Assembly: GCA_030674185.1 (NCBI GenBank)
Contig: CM060315.1
Coordinates: 86,469,079 to 86,533,078 of the forward strand
DNA from: Monoplex corrugatus
Lineage: Eukaryota > Mollusca > Gastropoda > Littorinimorpha > Ranellidae
DNA length: 64,000 nt
Reading direction: 5' to 3'
In this document: positions 23,897 to 37,404 of the stretch, piece after piece
Numbering within the stretch: position 1 is the first letter of the stretch
Layout: each line of letters opens with the position of its first letter
Translations under genes and position numbers: made by a program
The notes under the pieces: generated by a model
The model's database searches: none
What the model was told of the DNA's origin: nothing
What the model saw: only the letters and a program-made list of their open reading frames with translations

Positions 23897-24142
23897 ACAT
23901 CAATTGATAGAGTTCAGGCCGAGAGGAAATCTTATTTTCATTTTATTTATCCAAAAAGATTCTCTCTTAAGTCTGGTGTCCAGATTCTCAGAGTGTACCT
24001 TCTCCACTGCGATACATTTTAAATTTTGAAGTGAATGGCCAGTTTGGTTTAAGTGTTTGGTGACCTGAGTGCCTGTATTTTTATGGATGTTAGACCGGTG
24101 TTGGTAGAATCTTGTTTTGAGAGAATTTTTCGTTTGTCCATC
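23897..24142 (-). pseudogene. GIY-YIG endonuclease domain fragment (Penelope-like)
   Basis: The minus strand encodes about 80 residues without a stop: GQTKNSLKTRFYQHRSNI, GTQVTKHLNQTGHSLQNL, KVHSENLDTRLKRESFWINK and PLGLNSIN. The R-x-x-x-H in the first block and the later RESFWI followed by PxGLN are hallmarks of the GIY-YIG domain at the C-terminus of Penelope-like reverse transcriptases. The GIY/YIG strands and the whole reverse transcriptase are missing upstream, where a (CA)n tract begins. Confidence 0.75.
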
Positions 24143-24154
24143 ATCATCATCATC

Positions 24155-24312
<158 letters not shown>

Positions 24313-24529
24313 CACACAGACATACATACCTCTGGTCGATCTGCTTGAAAGAAAAAAAAAATTATATATTTAAAAAGTAGGTCGTACGGTGGATGGGTGT
24401 GAGACAAAAACCAAACAACCTCTCTTTATGTCAAAATGAAAAACCTTCGACAACTATTTCCCACTTTGTCGTTTGAGTAGTTAATCAGCGCACTTTCGCT
24501 TCTAAAATTAGGGCAAGGAATGCGCCCTG

Positions 24530-24790
24530 GGTCTGCCCCCCTCCCCCCGTCTCTCTCTCTCTCTCCCTGCCTCCCATCTGTCCAGTCTCTCCGTCTCTCT
24601 TCCTCCTACCCATCAAACGGTAAATGATATGGTATATGGAAAGTTAGGACGATTTCCTCTGTGGATAATTGCTATCACCAGATGTTTTGTTCTTGTTATA
24701 ATTATGATGATGATGACGACGACAACGACGACGACGACGATGATGATGATGATCATCATCATCATCATCATTATCATCATCATCATTAAC
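24530..24790. repeat. CT tract and mirrored GAT/ATC triplets
   Basis: A CT-rich tract lies at 24535-24605. At 24705-24790 GAT/GAC triplets change to ATC/CAT triplets at TGATGATGATCATCATCA, giving a perfect palindrome around 24752. Confidence 0.85.
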
Positions 24791-24916
24791 ATTGTTAAAA
24801 GCTCAGCCGACTGCGCAGAGTCATGTCAGGGATATAACCATCTCAAAACATAAAGCCTCACTGACCTTGAAAAAAGAAAACACCTGGAAAACAAAATTAA
24901 GTACACACATCGATGC
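24791..24916 (+). repeat. R1 copy, left part (split by LINE-A)
   Basis: The R1 head reads AAAGCTCAGCCGACTGCGCA and GAGTCATGTCAGGGATATAACC, running to CACACATCGATGC, where LINE-A begins. The element resumes at 25917. Confidence 0.85.
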
Positions 24917-25916
24917 AGTCTTAGATCTTTTCCATCAATATTGAGGTTTTCCAGTTGGTTAATCAATCCTTCGTGGTATTGCTGGAAAAGATCTAAGGAT
25001 GTCTTCTGTCACCACGTTTGTTTTCACTTTAAATCAAAACCATCTTGAGAACCCTAGAAGAATGTCCTCGGAAAAAAGGAAAGTTGAAGGAAAAATAATA
25101 CACCTTCTTCGATATGCACGTGACACCATTTTATTTGCAGAAAACGAAGAAGACCTACAAAATCTCGTGAATATAATGGAAATAGAAAGCAGAAATAAAG
25201 GGCTGGAACTAAATAGCAAGGAGAATGAAGTTATGATAATAAGTTTAAAAAATACAAAAGAGCAACAAGAAGAAAACAAAAACCGCTCATGTAAATTAAC
25301 AGCAAATGGCAAAACACTGATAAAAACGGCGTAACGTTGATAGATTTAAATATCTGGGAAAAGTCATCTCACAAGACGGCAGATGCACTCTGGAAATATC
25401 AGCAGAATTGACCAACCCAGAAAAGCATTCCAGAAAACAAAAAGCGTTCTTACCAACAAATGCCTATGAATAGATATCAGGAAGAGAGTTTTTCAGTGCT
25501 CTACAGAACCAATGCTGTTGTACGGATGCGAAGCTTGGATAATCAACAAGCAAAATCAAAACAAACTCGAGGCAGCTGGAATATTGTTTCTAAGAAGAAC
25601 GTTAAAGAGTTCCATGGACAGCAAAGAAAACAAATGAGATGATCTTAAGAGAAGCAAACTCAAAAAGAACAGATTAGGAAAAGACACGTAACATTTATAG
25701 GACATTTCATGACGCAAGAGAAATTTGAGCACCTAGTCCCAACAGGAAAGCTAAAGGAGAAAAGAGCACCAGGCAGAACCAGGGAGAAAGAACTGGCTTT
25801 ACAAGTGTGGATGGGTACGGTAAGAGAAGGAGATATACTTGCAGCAACAAAGACAGATTTGTATGGACGGCCATGATCGCCAACGCCATGCGGCAAGGCA
25901 CATGATAATGATAGTA
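24917..25916 (+). mobile_element. LINE-A inserted in R1, with inverted 5' end
   Basis: The plus strand encodes RYARDTILFAENEEDLQNLV (active relatives have ADD), then GLELNSKENEVMIIS, the LLYGCEAW region and the 3' terminus GATCGCCAACGCCATGCGGC with a short GAT tail. The first ~68 bp are inverted: TTAGATCTTTTCC at 24920-24933 and GGAAAAGATCTAA at 24983-24995 are the same IDGKDLR codons in opposite orientation. ATCGATGC (24909-24916) and ATCAATGC (25917-25924) flank it as a target-site duplication. Confidence 0.85.
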
Positions 25917-26262
25917 ATCAATGCTTTCGCGCATATAAACTAAGAATAAGCCCCTGGTATTGACAATTCCGCTCAATTTATCACCAAAGGACTAGAACAC
26001 TAAAACACATATAAAAATTAGCTGAACTTACCAGAAATTCCTTCTGCACATCACATTCCCTTAGAGCGAAAAATGCAGTAAGTACATGTACCCAATTATT
26101 AATCCGAAAAGAAAGTATGCAAGCATTTCTGAACATATACTCGTGAATGGACCTGCAAAGCAGAAAATGATAAAAAGATATGAAAAAAAGCAAAGGAGCA
26201 AGGCAGAAACAAAGAGAGTGACAAAAAACAGGAAATCACCAGCACAGATCAGAATGTGGTTA
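25917..26262 (+). repeat. R1 copy, right part
   Basis: It continues the R1 interrupted at 24916: GCTTTCGCGCATATAAACTA, GCCCCTGGTATTGACAATTC, TGTACCCAATTATTAATCC, GTGAATGGACCTGCAAAGCA and AACAAAGAGAGTGACA. The final ~60 bp of R1 are missing or unrecognisable. Confidence 0.85.
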
Positions 26263-26529
26263 ACATTAGTAAAGCATAAAAATGTTAATGGCCATGCACG
26301 AAAATGTCGAAACTGAAAGAACAGTTTATGTGGATGTGGTTTGAAGAAGCATGTCTCTTTGGATGTGGCAAAGAAAAAGAATTCACAGAAGAGATATGAG
26401 AAAGACCGTGCCACAATTTCGGACATATCTAGCCTAACCGCTTGGATTCAAGTGCACGGCTTTCTTGTTATGGTAAATATAAATACTTGTTAGTAACAGA
26501 GAATTATGTACACATTCTGTATGTGAAGC

Positions 26530-26822
26530 GTGCTGAGATGCAATAGCACAATGTGGGATGGGCGAGTTCCAGTTAAACGTTCATCGAGTCTTCTTTTCAC
26601 CAACGACTGAAAACACTTCTTGTCCAGTCTGTCCAAATGCGAAAGAGCATAGTAACATTTTCTGTTTGTGTCCATTGTACAGTCAGATCAGACAATTACG
26701 CGTTTCTGTGTCCTCTGAAGGTGATGATTTAGACAAAATGTTCATGAGTACACTGACCAATGACTCTACAGGAACTATCGTTAAACACCTAAATTTTTCG
26801 TTGGTGCCATTAAAATGAGACA
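26530..26822 (+). pseudogene. LINE-B-like terminal zinc-finger fragment
   Basis: The plus strand encodes SCPVCPNAKEHSNIFCLCPL, then YSQIRQLRVS and a final KHLNFSLVPLK before a stop at 26816. CPxC-x(6)-H-x(4)-C is the terminal finger of LINE-B-type reverse transcriptases. A 35-bp array starts about 50 bp after the stop. Confidence 0.6.
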
Positions 26823-26867
26823 AAACAGTAATGGAAATGTAGTAACCTGAAGTATTGCGTGTTTGTA

Positions 26868-27745
26868 CAACTACAAGAGTGGAGTTATAACAATTACCTG
26901 TACAACTACAAGAGTGGAGCTATAACAATTACCTGTACAACTACAAGAGTGGAGTTATAACAATTACCTGTACAACTACAAGAGTGGAGTTATAACAATT
27001 ACCTGTACAACTACAAGAGTGGAGCTATGACAATTACCTGTACAACTACAAGAGTGGAGCTATAACAATTACCTGTACAACTACAAGAGTGGAGCTATAA
27101 CAATTACCTGTACAACTACAAGAGTGGAGTTATAACAATTACCTGTACAACTACAAGAGTGGAGTTATAACAATTACCTGTACAACTACAAGAGTGGAGT
27201 TATAACAATTACCTGTACAACTACAAGAGTGGAGCTATAACAATTACCTGTACAACTACAAGAGTGGAGCTTTAACAATTACCTGTACAACTACAAGAGT
27301 GGAGCTTTAACAATTACCTGTACAACTACAAGAGTGGAGCTTTAACAATTACCTGTACAACTACAAGAGTGGAGCTTTAACAATTACCTGTACAACTACA
27401 AGAGTGGAGCTATAACAATTACCTGTACAACTACAAGAGTGGAGCTATGACAATTATCTGTACAACTACAAGAGTGGAGCTATACAATTATCTGTACAAC
27501 TACAAGAGTGGAGCTATAACAATTACCTGTACAACTACAAGAATGGAGCTTTAACAATTACCTGTACAACTACAAGAGTGGAGCTTTAACAATTACCTGT
27601 ACAACTACAAGAGTGGAGCTTTAACAATTACCTGTACAACTACAAGAGTGGAGCTTTAACAATTACCTGTACAACTACAAGAGTGGAGCTTTAACAATTA
27701 CCTGTACAACTACAAGAGTGGAGCTATGACAATTACCTGTACTGA
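26868..27745. repeat. 35-bp tandem array, about 25 units
   Basis: The unit is CTGTACAACTACAAGAGTGG followed by AGCTATAACAATTAC. Spacing was checked at 26898 and 26933. Variants (AGTTATAA, AGCTTTAA, AGCTATGA) form runs, for example AGCTTTAA in units 12-15 and again near the end, which indicates local unit amplification. Confidence 0.95.
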
Positions 27746-27964
27746 GTTCGGCGTCTGTCACTGCGCTTATGACAAATATGTGTCTACTGATCCCCCACCC
27801 CCACCCCCATTTCCCACAGAAGGGACTATTGGCGCCATTCATTAAGAATTAAGAGTTCCCAGTTCCCATCCCCACCCGACCAGTCTAGAACCGACAGCTG
27901 TCGTTTGGTTTCTTTTTGATGTTTGTTCTTTACTTTTTACTTCGTCTGTCACCGTTTTCTTTGA

Positions 27965-28420
27965 TGTCCCCCTCTCCCCCCCCTCTCTCTCTGTCTCTCT
28001 TTCTGTGTGTCTGTCTCTCCCTCTCTCTTTGTCGCTCTCTCTGTCACTCTCTTCCTCTCTATACATCTCTCCCTCTATTTCCCTGCATCTCTCGCCTTCT
28101 CTCTCTCTCTCCTCTCTAGTCTCCACGCTTCCCTCTTCCTCTCTCTCTTCCTTTCTCTACATCTATGTCTCTCCCTCTCTGTTTCTCTCACTCTGTATCT
28201 CTTTCCCCTCTCCTCTTTCTCTCTCCCTCTCCATCTCATCCTTTCCCTCTCTCTCCAACTCTCCGTCTGTCGGTATCTCTCCCTCTCTGCCTCTCCCTTT
28301 CACTCTCCCTTTTACCGTCTGTCTCTATCTTTTTCTATCTCTGTCCATCTCCCACTGTCTGTCTGTCTCCCTCTCCATCCCCCTCTCTTTGTCTTTCTCT
28401 CCCTATCTCTTCGAAAAGGG
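27965..28420. repeat. CT-rich low-complexity tract
   Basis: Imperfect CTCT and TCTGTC runs. The Ser-Leu-Pro frames of 140-166 codons are compositional. Confidence 0.95.
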
Positions 28421-28429
28421 AACATAATT

Positions 28430-30890
<2,461 letters not shown>

Positions 30891-30954
30891 TGTTTTGTGT
30901 GCGAATATACTGGGGGTTTTTGTTTGTTTTGTCTGTGAGAAGACAGATCAGCTT

Positions 30955-32987
30955 TTGCAGTAAGGATGCCTCAGCTTTTCATGAATGTGCTTTAAGAATC
31001 ACTCGGTTATTTATCAATGTACCTGAAGGATCACTTGGCAATTTATGAATATACCATAAGAATCACTCGGTTATTTATCATCGCACTTTAAGGATCACTC
31101 AGCTATTTGTCAATTTACTTTAAGGATAACTGCTATTTATTAGTATACTTTAAGGATCACTCAGCTATTTATCGATTTAGTTTAAGGATCACTCTGCTAT
31201 TTATCATTGTACTTTAAGGATAACTGCTATTTATCATTGTACTTTAAGGATAACTGCTATTTATTAGTATACTTTAAGGATCACTCAGCTATTTATCGAT
31301 TTAGTTTAAGGATCACTCTGCTATTTATCATTGTACTTTAAGGATCACTCTGCTATTTATCATTGTACTTTAAGGATAACTGCTATTTATCAATGTACTT
31401 TAAGGATCACTCTGCTATTTATCAATGTACTTTAAGGATAACTGCTATTTATCATTGTACTTTAAGGATAACTGCTATTTATTAGTATACTTTAAGGATC
31501 ACTCAGCTATTTATCGATTTACTTTAAGGATAACTCTGCTATTTATCATTGTACTTTAAGGATCACTCTGTTATTTATCATTGTACTTTAAGGATAACTC
31601 TGCTATTTATCAATGTACTTTAAGGATCACTCTGTTATTTATCATTGTACTTTAAGGATCACTCTGTTATTTATCATTGTACTTTAAGGATAACTCTGCT
31701 ATTTATCATTGTACTTTAAGGATAACTGCTATTTATCAATGTACTTTAAGGATAACTGTTATTCATCATTGTACTTTAAGGATCACTCTGCTATTTATCA
31801 ATGTACTTTAAGGATCACTCTGTTATTTATCATTGTACTTTAAGGATAACTGCTATTTATCAATGTACTTTAAGGATAACTGCTATTTATCATTGTACTT
31901 TAAGGATCACTCTGATATTTATCAATATACTTTAAGGATAACTGCTATTTATCATTGTACTTTAAGGATCACTCTGTTATTTATCATTGTACTTTAAGGA
32001 TCACTCTGCTATTTATCATTGTACTTTAAGGATAACTGCTATTTATCATTGTACTTTAAGGTAACTGCTATTTATCAATGTACTTCAAGGATCACTCTGC
32101 TATTTATCAATGTACTTTAAGGATCACTCTGTTATTTATCATTGTACTTTAAGGATCACTCTGCTATTTATCAATGTACTTTAAGGATCACTCTGCTATT
32201 TATCATTGTACTTTAAGGATCACTCTGCTATTTATCATTGTACTTTAAGGATCACTCTGCTATTTATGATTGTACTTTAAGGATCACTCTGTTATTTATC
32301 ATTGTACTTTAAGGATCACTCTGCTATTTATCATTGTACTTTAAGGATCACTCTGCTATTTATCATTGTACTTTAAGGATCACTCTGCTATTTATCATTG
32401 TACTTTAAGAATCACTCTGCTATTTATCATTGTACTTTAAGGATCACTCTGCTATTTATCAATGTACTTTAAGGATCACTCTGCTATTTATCAATGTACT
32501 TTAAGGATCACTCTGCTATTTATCATTGTACTTTAAGGATAACTGCTATTTATCATTGTACTTTAAGGATCACTCTGCTATTTATCATTGTACTTTAAGG
32601 ATAACTGCTATTTATCAATGTACTTTAAGGATCACTCTGCTATTTATCAATGTACTTTAAGGATCACTCTGCTATTTATCATTGTACTTTAAGAATCACT
32701 CTGCTATTTATCATTGTACTTTAAGGATCATTCTGCTATTTATCATTGTACTTTAAGAATCACTCTGCTATTTATCATTGTACTTTAAGGATCACTCTGC
32801 TATTTATCAATGTACTTTAAGGATCACTCTGCTATTTATCAATGTACTTTAAGGATCATTCTGCTATTTATCATTGTACTTTAAGGATCACTCTGCTATT
32901 TATCAATATACTTTAAGGATCACTCTGTTATTTATCAATATACTTTAAGGATCACTCTGCCATTTATCAATTTACTTTTAGGATCAC
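30955..32987. repeat. 30-32-bp tandem array, about 64 units
   Basis: The unit is ACTTTAAGGATCACTCTGCT followed by ATTTATCATTGT (32 bp); a second type with GGATAACTGCT is 30 bp. The two types are interspersed up to about 32,070; the 32-bp type dominates afterwards. Units at both ends are diverged. An R1 copy begins at 32988 and the array resumes after it. Confidence 0.95.
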
Positions 32988-33531
32988 CCCACCCCACCCC
33001 CGTGGAATGCCGGGGGCTCTTTCAGTATAAACAGTATCCTCAACTTCTGGAAATTCCACACTAGAAATTTTCACTTTCTGTCATCCTCTTTGTTTCTGCT
33101 TAACTTCCTTGCTTTCTGTCATTTTTATCATTTTCTGCCTTGCTGGTCCATTCACCTGTATGTGTTCGATAAAGTCTTATGCACTTTCTCTGAAGATTTA
33201 TAATTGGGTACACCTGTTAAGTGCATTTTTGGCTCTAGGGATATGAGATATGCGGAAGCAATATTAGGTAATTTAGACCCGTTTTTACATATGTTTTAGT
33301 GTCCTTAGTTATGTTAAACCTTGTAATCATGTACGTTTTTTTTAAAAATCTCCTGTGCGATAAATTGGACGAAGTGGTCAACACAAGGGCATTTCCTTAG
33401 ATTATGCGCGCGAATGCACTGATATGTGTACTTAATTTTCTTTTCCTTTTTTTCCTGTTGAAGTTTTGTATATGCTTTGAACTGGCTATAGCCCTGATAT
33501 GGCTCTACGCAATCGGCTTTAAACAGCGAAA
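32988..33531 (-). repeat. R1 copy inserted in the 30-32-bp array
   Basis: A full-length minus-strand R1 with head TTTAAAGCCGATTGCGTAGA (complement at the right edge) and end CTGAAAGAGCCCCCGGCATT...GGGGGTGGGG (left edge). AGGATCAC at 32980-32987 and AGGATGAC at 33532-33539 flank it, consistent with an 8-bp duplication of array sequence with one later change. Confidence 0.85.
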
Positions 33532-33655
33532 AGGATGACTAAGCTATCTATCAGTTTACTTAAATGATCATTCAGCTATTTACCAATAAGCTTCAAATAT
33601 CACTGAGTGTTTATCATTTTACTTTAAGAATCATCCAGCTGTTCATGAATGTAGG
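33532..33655. repeat. Continuation of the 30-32-bp array
   Basis: Four diverged units (AAGGATGACTAAGCTATCTA, AAATGATCATTCAGCTATTT, and similar) show that the array existed before R1 inserted. Confidence 0.75.
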
Positions 33656-33689
33656 CTACTTGTTGTAGATTGTGTGAGGTGAATGCGCG

Positions 33690-33736
33690 TTTTTAATAAT
33701 AATAATAATGATAATGATAATTATAATGATAATAAC

Positions 33737-33767
<31 letters not shown>

Positions 33768-33922
33768 GGAAAAAGAAAGAGAAGAAGAAAAAGAAGAAAA
33801 TAACAGCAACAATAACAACAACAATACCAACCATAATAATAACAGGATTTGAACGGCGTCCTGCTTAGGGTCTGGGTGTTCATAACATCTGTACAGACAA
33901 GTAAATAAACATGAACTGCTAA

Positions 33923-33979
<57 letters not shown>

Positions 33980-33980
33980 A
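33690..33980. repeat. AAT-rich triplets and (CA)n
   Basis: (AAT)n with GAT and AAAG interruptions lies at 33690-33845, and (CA)n at 33926-33978. Confidence 0.95.
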
Positions 33981-34037
33981 GCACAGGATGCATCATTTAT
34001 ATAACAGAAATCTATAATACTTGTAACTGATAGTACC

Positions 34038-34307
34038 ATGAAAGAGAAAAGTTTCGATATAAACTTTGAAGGCAGCAAGAGAACAAGAATGTCTGTCGTG
34101 CCAGGGAAGAAAGTTGCAGAACTGTGGGGCACAACAAGAGTCAGAACGGCAGCCCCGACATTTCCGTCTGTAGCGTCACGTCCTCAGCACAGAAGACTAG
34201 AGTCAGAACAACAGCAAGACGATGTAGGATTCCACGGCTCTTTCAACACAACCAGCCACTTCTTTAACCCTTTGACTTCCGCAAACCGTTCACCAGCATC
34301 CTGCTAG
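34038..34307 (+). CDS. Small open frame, unrecognised, doubtful
   Basis: An 89-codon frame beginning MKEKSFDINFEGSKRTRMSV with mixed, non-repetitive composition up to about residue 70. Its last codons run into sequence leading to the 43-bp array. No domain or splice context was seen. It may be chance or a remnant of an exon. Confidence 0.15.
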   Translation: MKEKSFDINFEGSKRTRMSVVPGKKVAELWGTTRVRTAAPTFPSVASRPQHRRLESEQQQDDVGFHGSFNTTSHFFNPLTSANRSPASC

Positions 34308-34310
34308 CAA

Positions 34311-35003
34311 AGCAAAAACTTAACATTTTGATTCCCTCATCTTATCCACCAGCTTCCTAAGTTTTTGCAGTTGGTGGATAGGGTGAGGGAGTCAAATGAT
34401 TAAGTTTTTGCAGTTGTTAGATAGGGTTAGGGAATCAAAGGTTAAGTTTTTGCAGTTGGTAGATAGGGTGAGAGAGTCAAAGGGTTAAGTTTTTGCAGTT
34501 GGTGGATAGGGTGAGGGAGTCAAAGGGTTAAGTTTTTGCAGTTGGTAGACAGGTGTAGGAGTCCAAGGGTTAAGTTTTTGCAGTTGGTGGATAGGGTGAG
34601 GGAGTCAAAGGATTAAGTTTTTGCAGTTGTAGATAGGGTGAGGAAGTCAAAGGGTTAAGTTTTTGCAGTTGTTAGATAGGGTGAAGTAGTCAAAGGGTTA
34701 AGTTTTTGCAGTTGGTAGACAGGGTGAAGGAGTCAAAGGGTTAAGTTTTTGCAGTTGGTGGATAGGGTCAGGGAGTCAAAGGGTTAAGTTTTTGCAGTTG
34801 GTGGATAGGGTGAGGGAATCAAAGGGTTAAGTTTTTGCAGTTGGTGGATAGGGTGAAGGAGTCAAAGGGTTAAGTTTTTGCAGTTGGTGGATACGGTGAG
34901 GGAGTCCAAAGGTTAAGTTCTTGCAGTTGGTAGACAGGGTGTAGGAGTCCAAGGGTTAAGTTTTTGCAGTTGGTGGATAGGGTGAGGAAGTCAAAGGGAT
35001 AAA
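34311..35003. repeat. 43-bp tandem array with an inverted first unit
   Basis: The unit is AAGTTTTTGCAGTTGGTGGA followed by TAGGGTGAGGGAGTCAAAGGGTT, about 15 copies from 34358. Immediately upstream, 34311-34352 reads GCAAAAACTTAAC...GATTCCCTCAT...TATCCACCAG, the same unit in inverse orientation, so the left edge can fold into a long hairpin. Confidence 0.9.
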
Positions 35004-35009
35004 ACGTGT

Positions 35010-35095
35010 GGACCGTCTGAGGATTGAACCCACGACCCTTGCGTTAGTAGACTATCGCTCTGACCAATGATCTAATGCTCAACTGCCCGAAAAAA
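35010..35095 (-). repeat. tRNA-derived SINE head
   Basis: The minus strand contains A-box-like TAGATCATTGGTCAGAG and B-box-like GGGTTCAATCCTC about 35 bp apart, with a tRNA-sized outline. The acceptor ends do not pair and no CCA-compatible end is seen, so a SINE head is more likely than a tRNA gene. Confidence 0.45.
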
Positions 35096-35632
35096 CAACA
35101 TACACAAAACACATGTATGTCACGGGTATAAACTAAACTTGCATCATGTAATATACTAATCTGAACACAACGAGTTTGTAGACTCCGTTTTGCGAGCCTC
35201 TGTGCAGTTGAGAAAAATTATTTCTAAAACTGAAACGTCCACATGAACAGCAGACAACCGTTTTCGCTGTAACATTCGACTATTTCGGAGGCGAACTGGC
35301 TGATAAGAAGGGACACACAGGTGAAATTCTTACATTCTACTGCCATTAACTTTGAATTGTAGTCCGAATATGGACACCAAACAATAATAATGATGCTGAT
35401 AATAATAATAACTACAACAACGACAACAAAACAAACACGTCACCACCACCACCGCCAACAACAACAATGATAATGAATACTAATGATACTACTACTACAA
35501 ATAATAATAATAAATAACAATAACAATGATGAAGATCACATAATACTACACAACCCAGAAAGCAAGCTCCTAAGCACTTTGCACTTTACAGATTCAATGA
35601 CATAACCATGATATGACACAAAACAAGAAAAA
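35096..35632. repeat. Spacer with AAT/AAC triplet tract
   Basis: Nothing was recognised at 35096-35380. Degenerate AAT, AAC and ACC triplets occupy 35382-35540. Confidence 0.6.
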
Positions 35633-35700
35633 AACAGTATCGTACACTAACAGTATCGTACACTAACAGTATCGTACACTAACAGTATCGTACACTAACA
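35633..35700. repeat. 16-bp tandem repeat, four units
   Basis: CAGTATCGTACACTAA repeats four times without change. Confidence 0.95.
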
Positions 35701-36067
35701 ACAACACGATTCCAGAAGAACGCATGTGTATACACCCACCCACCTATCCCTGGAAGCCTCATTAAAACAGTGGTGAATGGATTGTCCACAATAAGAATCA
35801 ATCTCTTGTCTTCGTGTTCTTTATCGAAAGAAAGATATAATGATAAACCAATGTCTGAGCAACATCTGCTGTCCATGAGACTGACTAGAAATTCTTACAA
35901 ACGCACACAAGTGCGCACGCGCGCGTGCACACACACACACACACACAAAACCGAGACAATTTCCCCATCTGATCGGCTCGGATCAATCCCCCTCTCCTTT
36001 TCCCCTCAGGCAAACACACACACACCCTCGACCTCGCCCTTGGTCGATCCACACGTATAACGACAAA

Positions 36068-36180
36068 TGGACATGATGAGGTTTAGGACTGTAACGATGT
36101 TTTAAACCGTCTGGCTTTTGGAGATAAACTATATATTCAACCTCTTTCCTCCCTCTGGCTGCCCACTTTAACCCCTTTAA
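36068..36180 (+). repeat. Repeat F copy
   Basis: GAGGTTTAGGACTGTAACGA, TGTTTTAAACCGTCTGGCTT and TTGGAGATAAAC match the minus strand of 62455-62560. The family is unclassified. Confidence 0.6.
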
Positions 36181-36319
36181 CACTTTACTCTATCACTCCC
36201 TCACTTTCATCTACCTGTGTTTTGTCGTTGATGACGTGTCGTTTGCTGTCCCATTGTCTGTATCGTTTCAGCTGTGTTGAAACCACTCTGCTCATTCCGG
36301 CTCGACCACTATGCCCCGC

Positions 36320-36716
36320 GTTCATTAGTTTAAGTGCCAGAAGCCCATGGAAGCCTGCGATATCCAGCTGCCATGCGATTTAAATGCCAGAAGCCCTTGG
36401 AAGCCTGTGATGTTCAACTGCCATGAGATTTAAATGCCAGAAGCCGCGAGCCTGTGATTTCAGCTGCCATGAGATTAAATCCAGAAGCCATGGAGTCTGT
36501 GATGTCCAGCTGCCATGAGATTTAAATGCCAGAAGCCCATGGGAGTCTGTGATGTCCACTGCCATGGATTTAAATGCCAGAATCCATGGAGTCTATGATG
36601 TCCAGCTGCAATGAGATTTGAATGCCAGAAGCCCATGGGAGCCTGTGATGTCCAGCTGCCATGAGATTTAAATGCCAGAAGCCCATGGGAGTCTGTGATG
36701 TCCAGCTGCCATGAAG
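36320..36716. repeat. 50-bp tandem array, about 8 units
   Basis: The unit is GATTTAAATGCCAGAAGCCC followed by ATGGGAGTCTGTGATGTCCA and GCTGCCATGA. Several units carry single-base deletions. Confidence 0.9.
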
Positions 36717-37122
36717 CCATCCACCAAAGGAGTCCCTGCATTGCTGCTGTATCATTTCAGTGGAGTTCAGGAGTGCCTGTTCTGATGCAACGTACTCAGT
36801 ACACTGTCTACTAAGCCCCCTACCAAGAACAATAATCACTGTGTCCAGAGACCTCAGGTAGGAAAGACCACTATCATGACCCTCCAACGACAGCCCCCAT
36901 GAAGCACCCACACCATCTTCCAATCTAGCTTTATCTCATACACGGAAGCGGTAGATGAAACCCAAAATGAACTCACCACTCCAGCAGGGCCTGAGGGGCC
37001 ACACCAGAACAATTTATACGATGATAATCATGATGACTGATGATTTCATGTTAACAGGGAGGATGATCATAATCGTGTGTAGTCCTATCTAGGATTGAAA
37101 CTTACAGGCTTATTTTCATAAT
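36717..37122. other. Unassigned region
   Basis: A minus-strand frame from 36923 (MEDGVGASWGLSLEGHDSGL) continues into the 50-bp array. It has no recognised domain and its C-terminal third is array translation. Nothing else was identified. Confidence 0.35.
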
Positions 37123-37130
37123 AATGTATA

Positions 37131-37392
37131 AGAGACAGTCTTGATGGAGGCAGACACAAGAAGATCACTGATAAGGAAGATTAGGAAAAGACAGGCAACA
37201 TTTATAGGCCATTTTATGAGGAAAGGGGAATTGGAGTACATGGTCACAATAGGAAAGCTGGAGGGAAAGAGAGCACCAGGTAGACCCAGGGAGAAAATAT
37301 TGGACGGACTTGCAGAGTGGCTGAAGACAGAGAAGGTGGAAGAGGTGCTTGCGGCAACAAGCCATGTGGCAAGGCACTTGATGATGATGATG
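37131..37392 (+). mobile_element. LINE-A 3' end with target-site duplication
   Basis: A short 5'-truncated LINE-A. It encodes LMEADTRRSLIRKIRKRQAT, ELEYMVTIGKLEGKRAPGRP and REKILDGLAEWL, loses the GATCGCCAACG segment, and ends in (GAT)n. AATGTATA at 37123-37130 is repeated exactly at 37393-37400. Confidence 0.9.
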
Positions 37393-37404
37393 AATGTATA
37401 CTGG

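Noticed and set aside
26868..27745. CRISPR-like array
   Set aside because: Contiguous 35-bp tandem repeat without spacers.
32988..33531. R1 as an LTR or a classical MITE
   Set aside because: No TG...CA ends, primer-binding site or terminal inverted repeat was found; the ends are different from each other.
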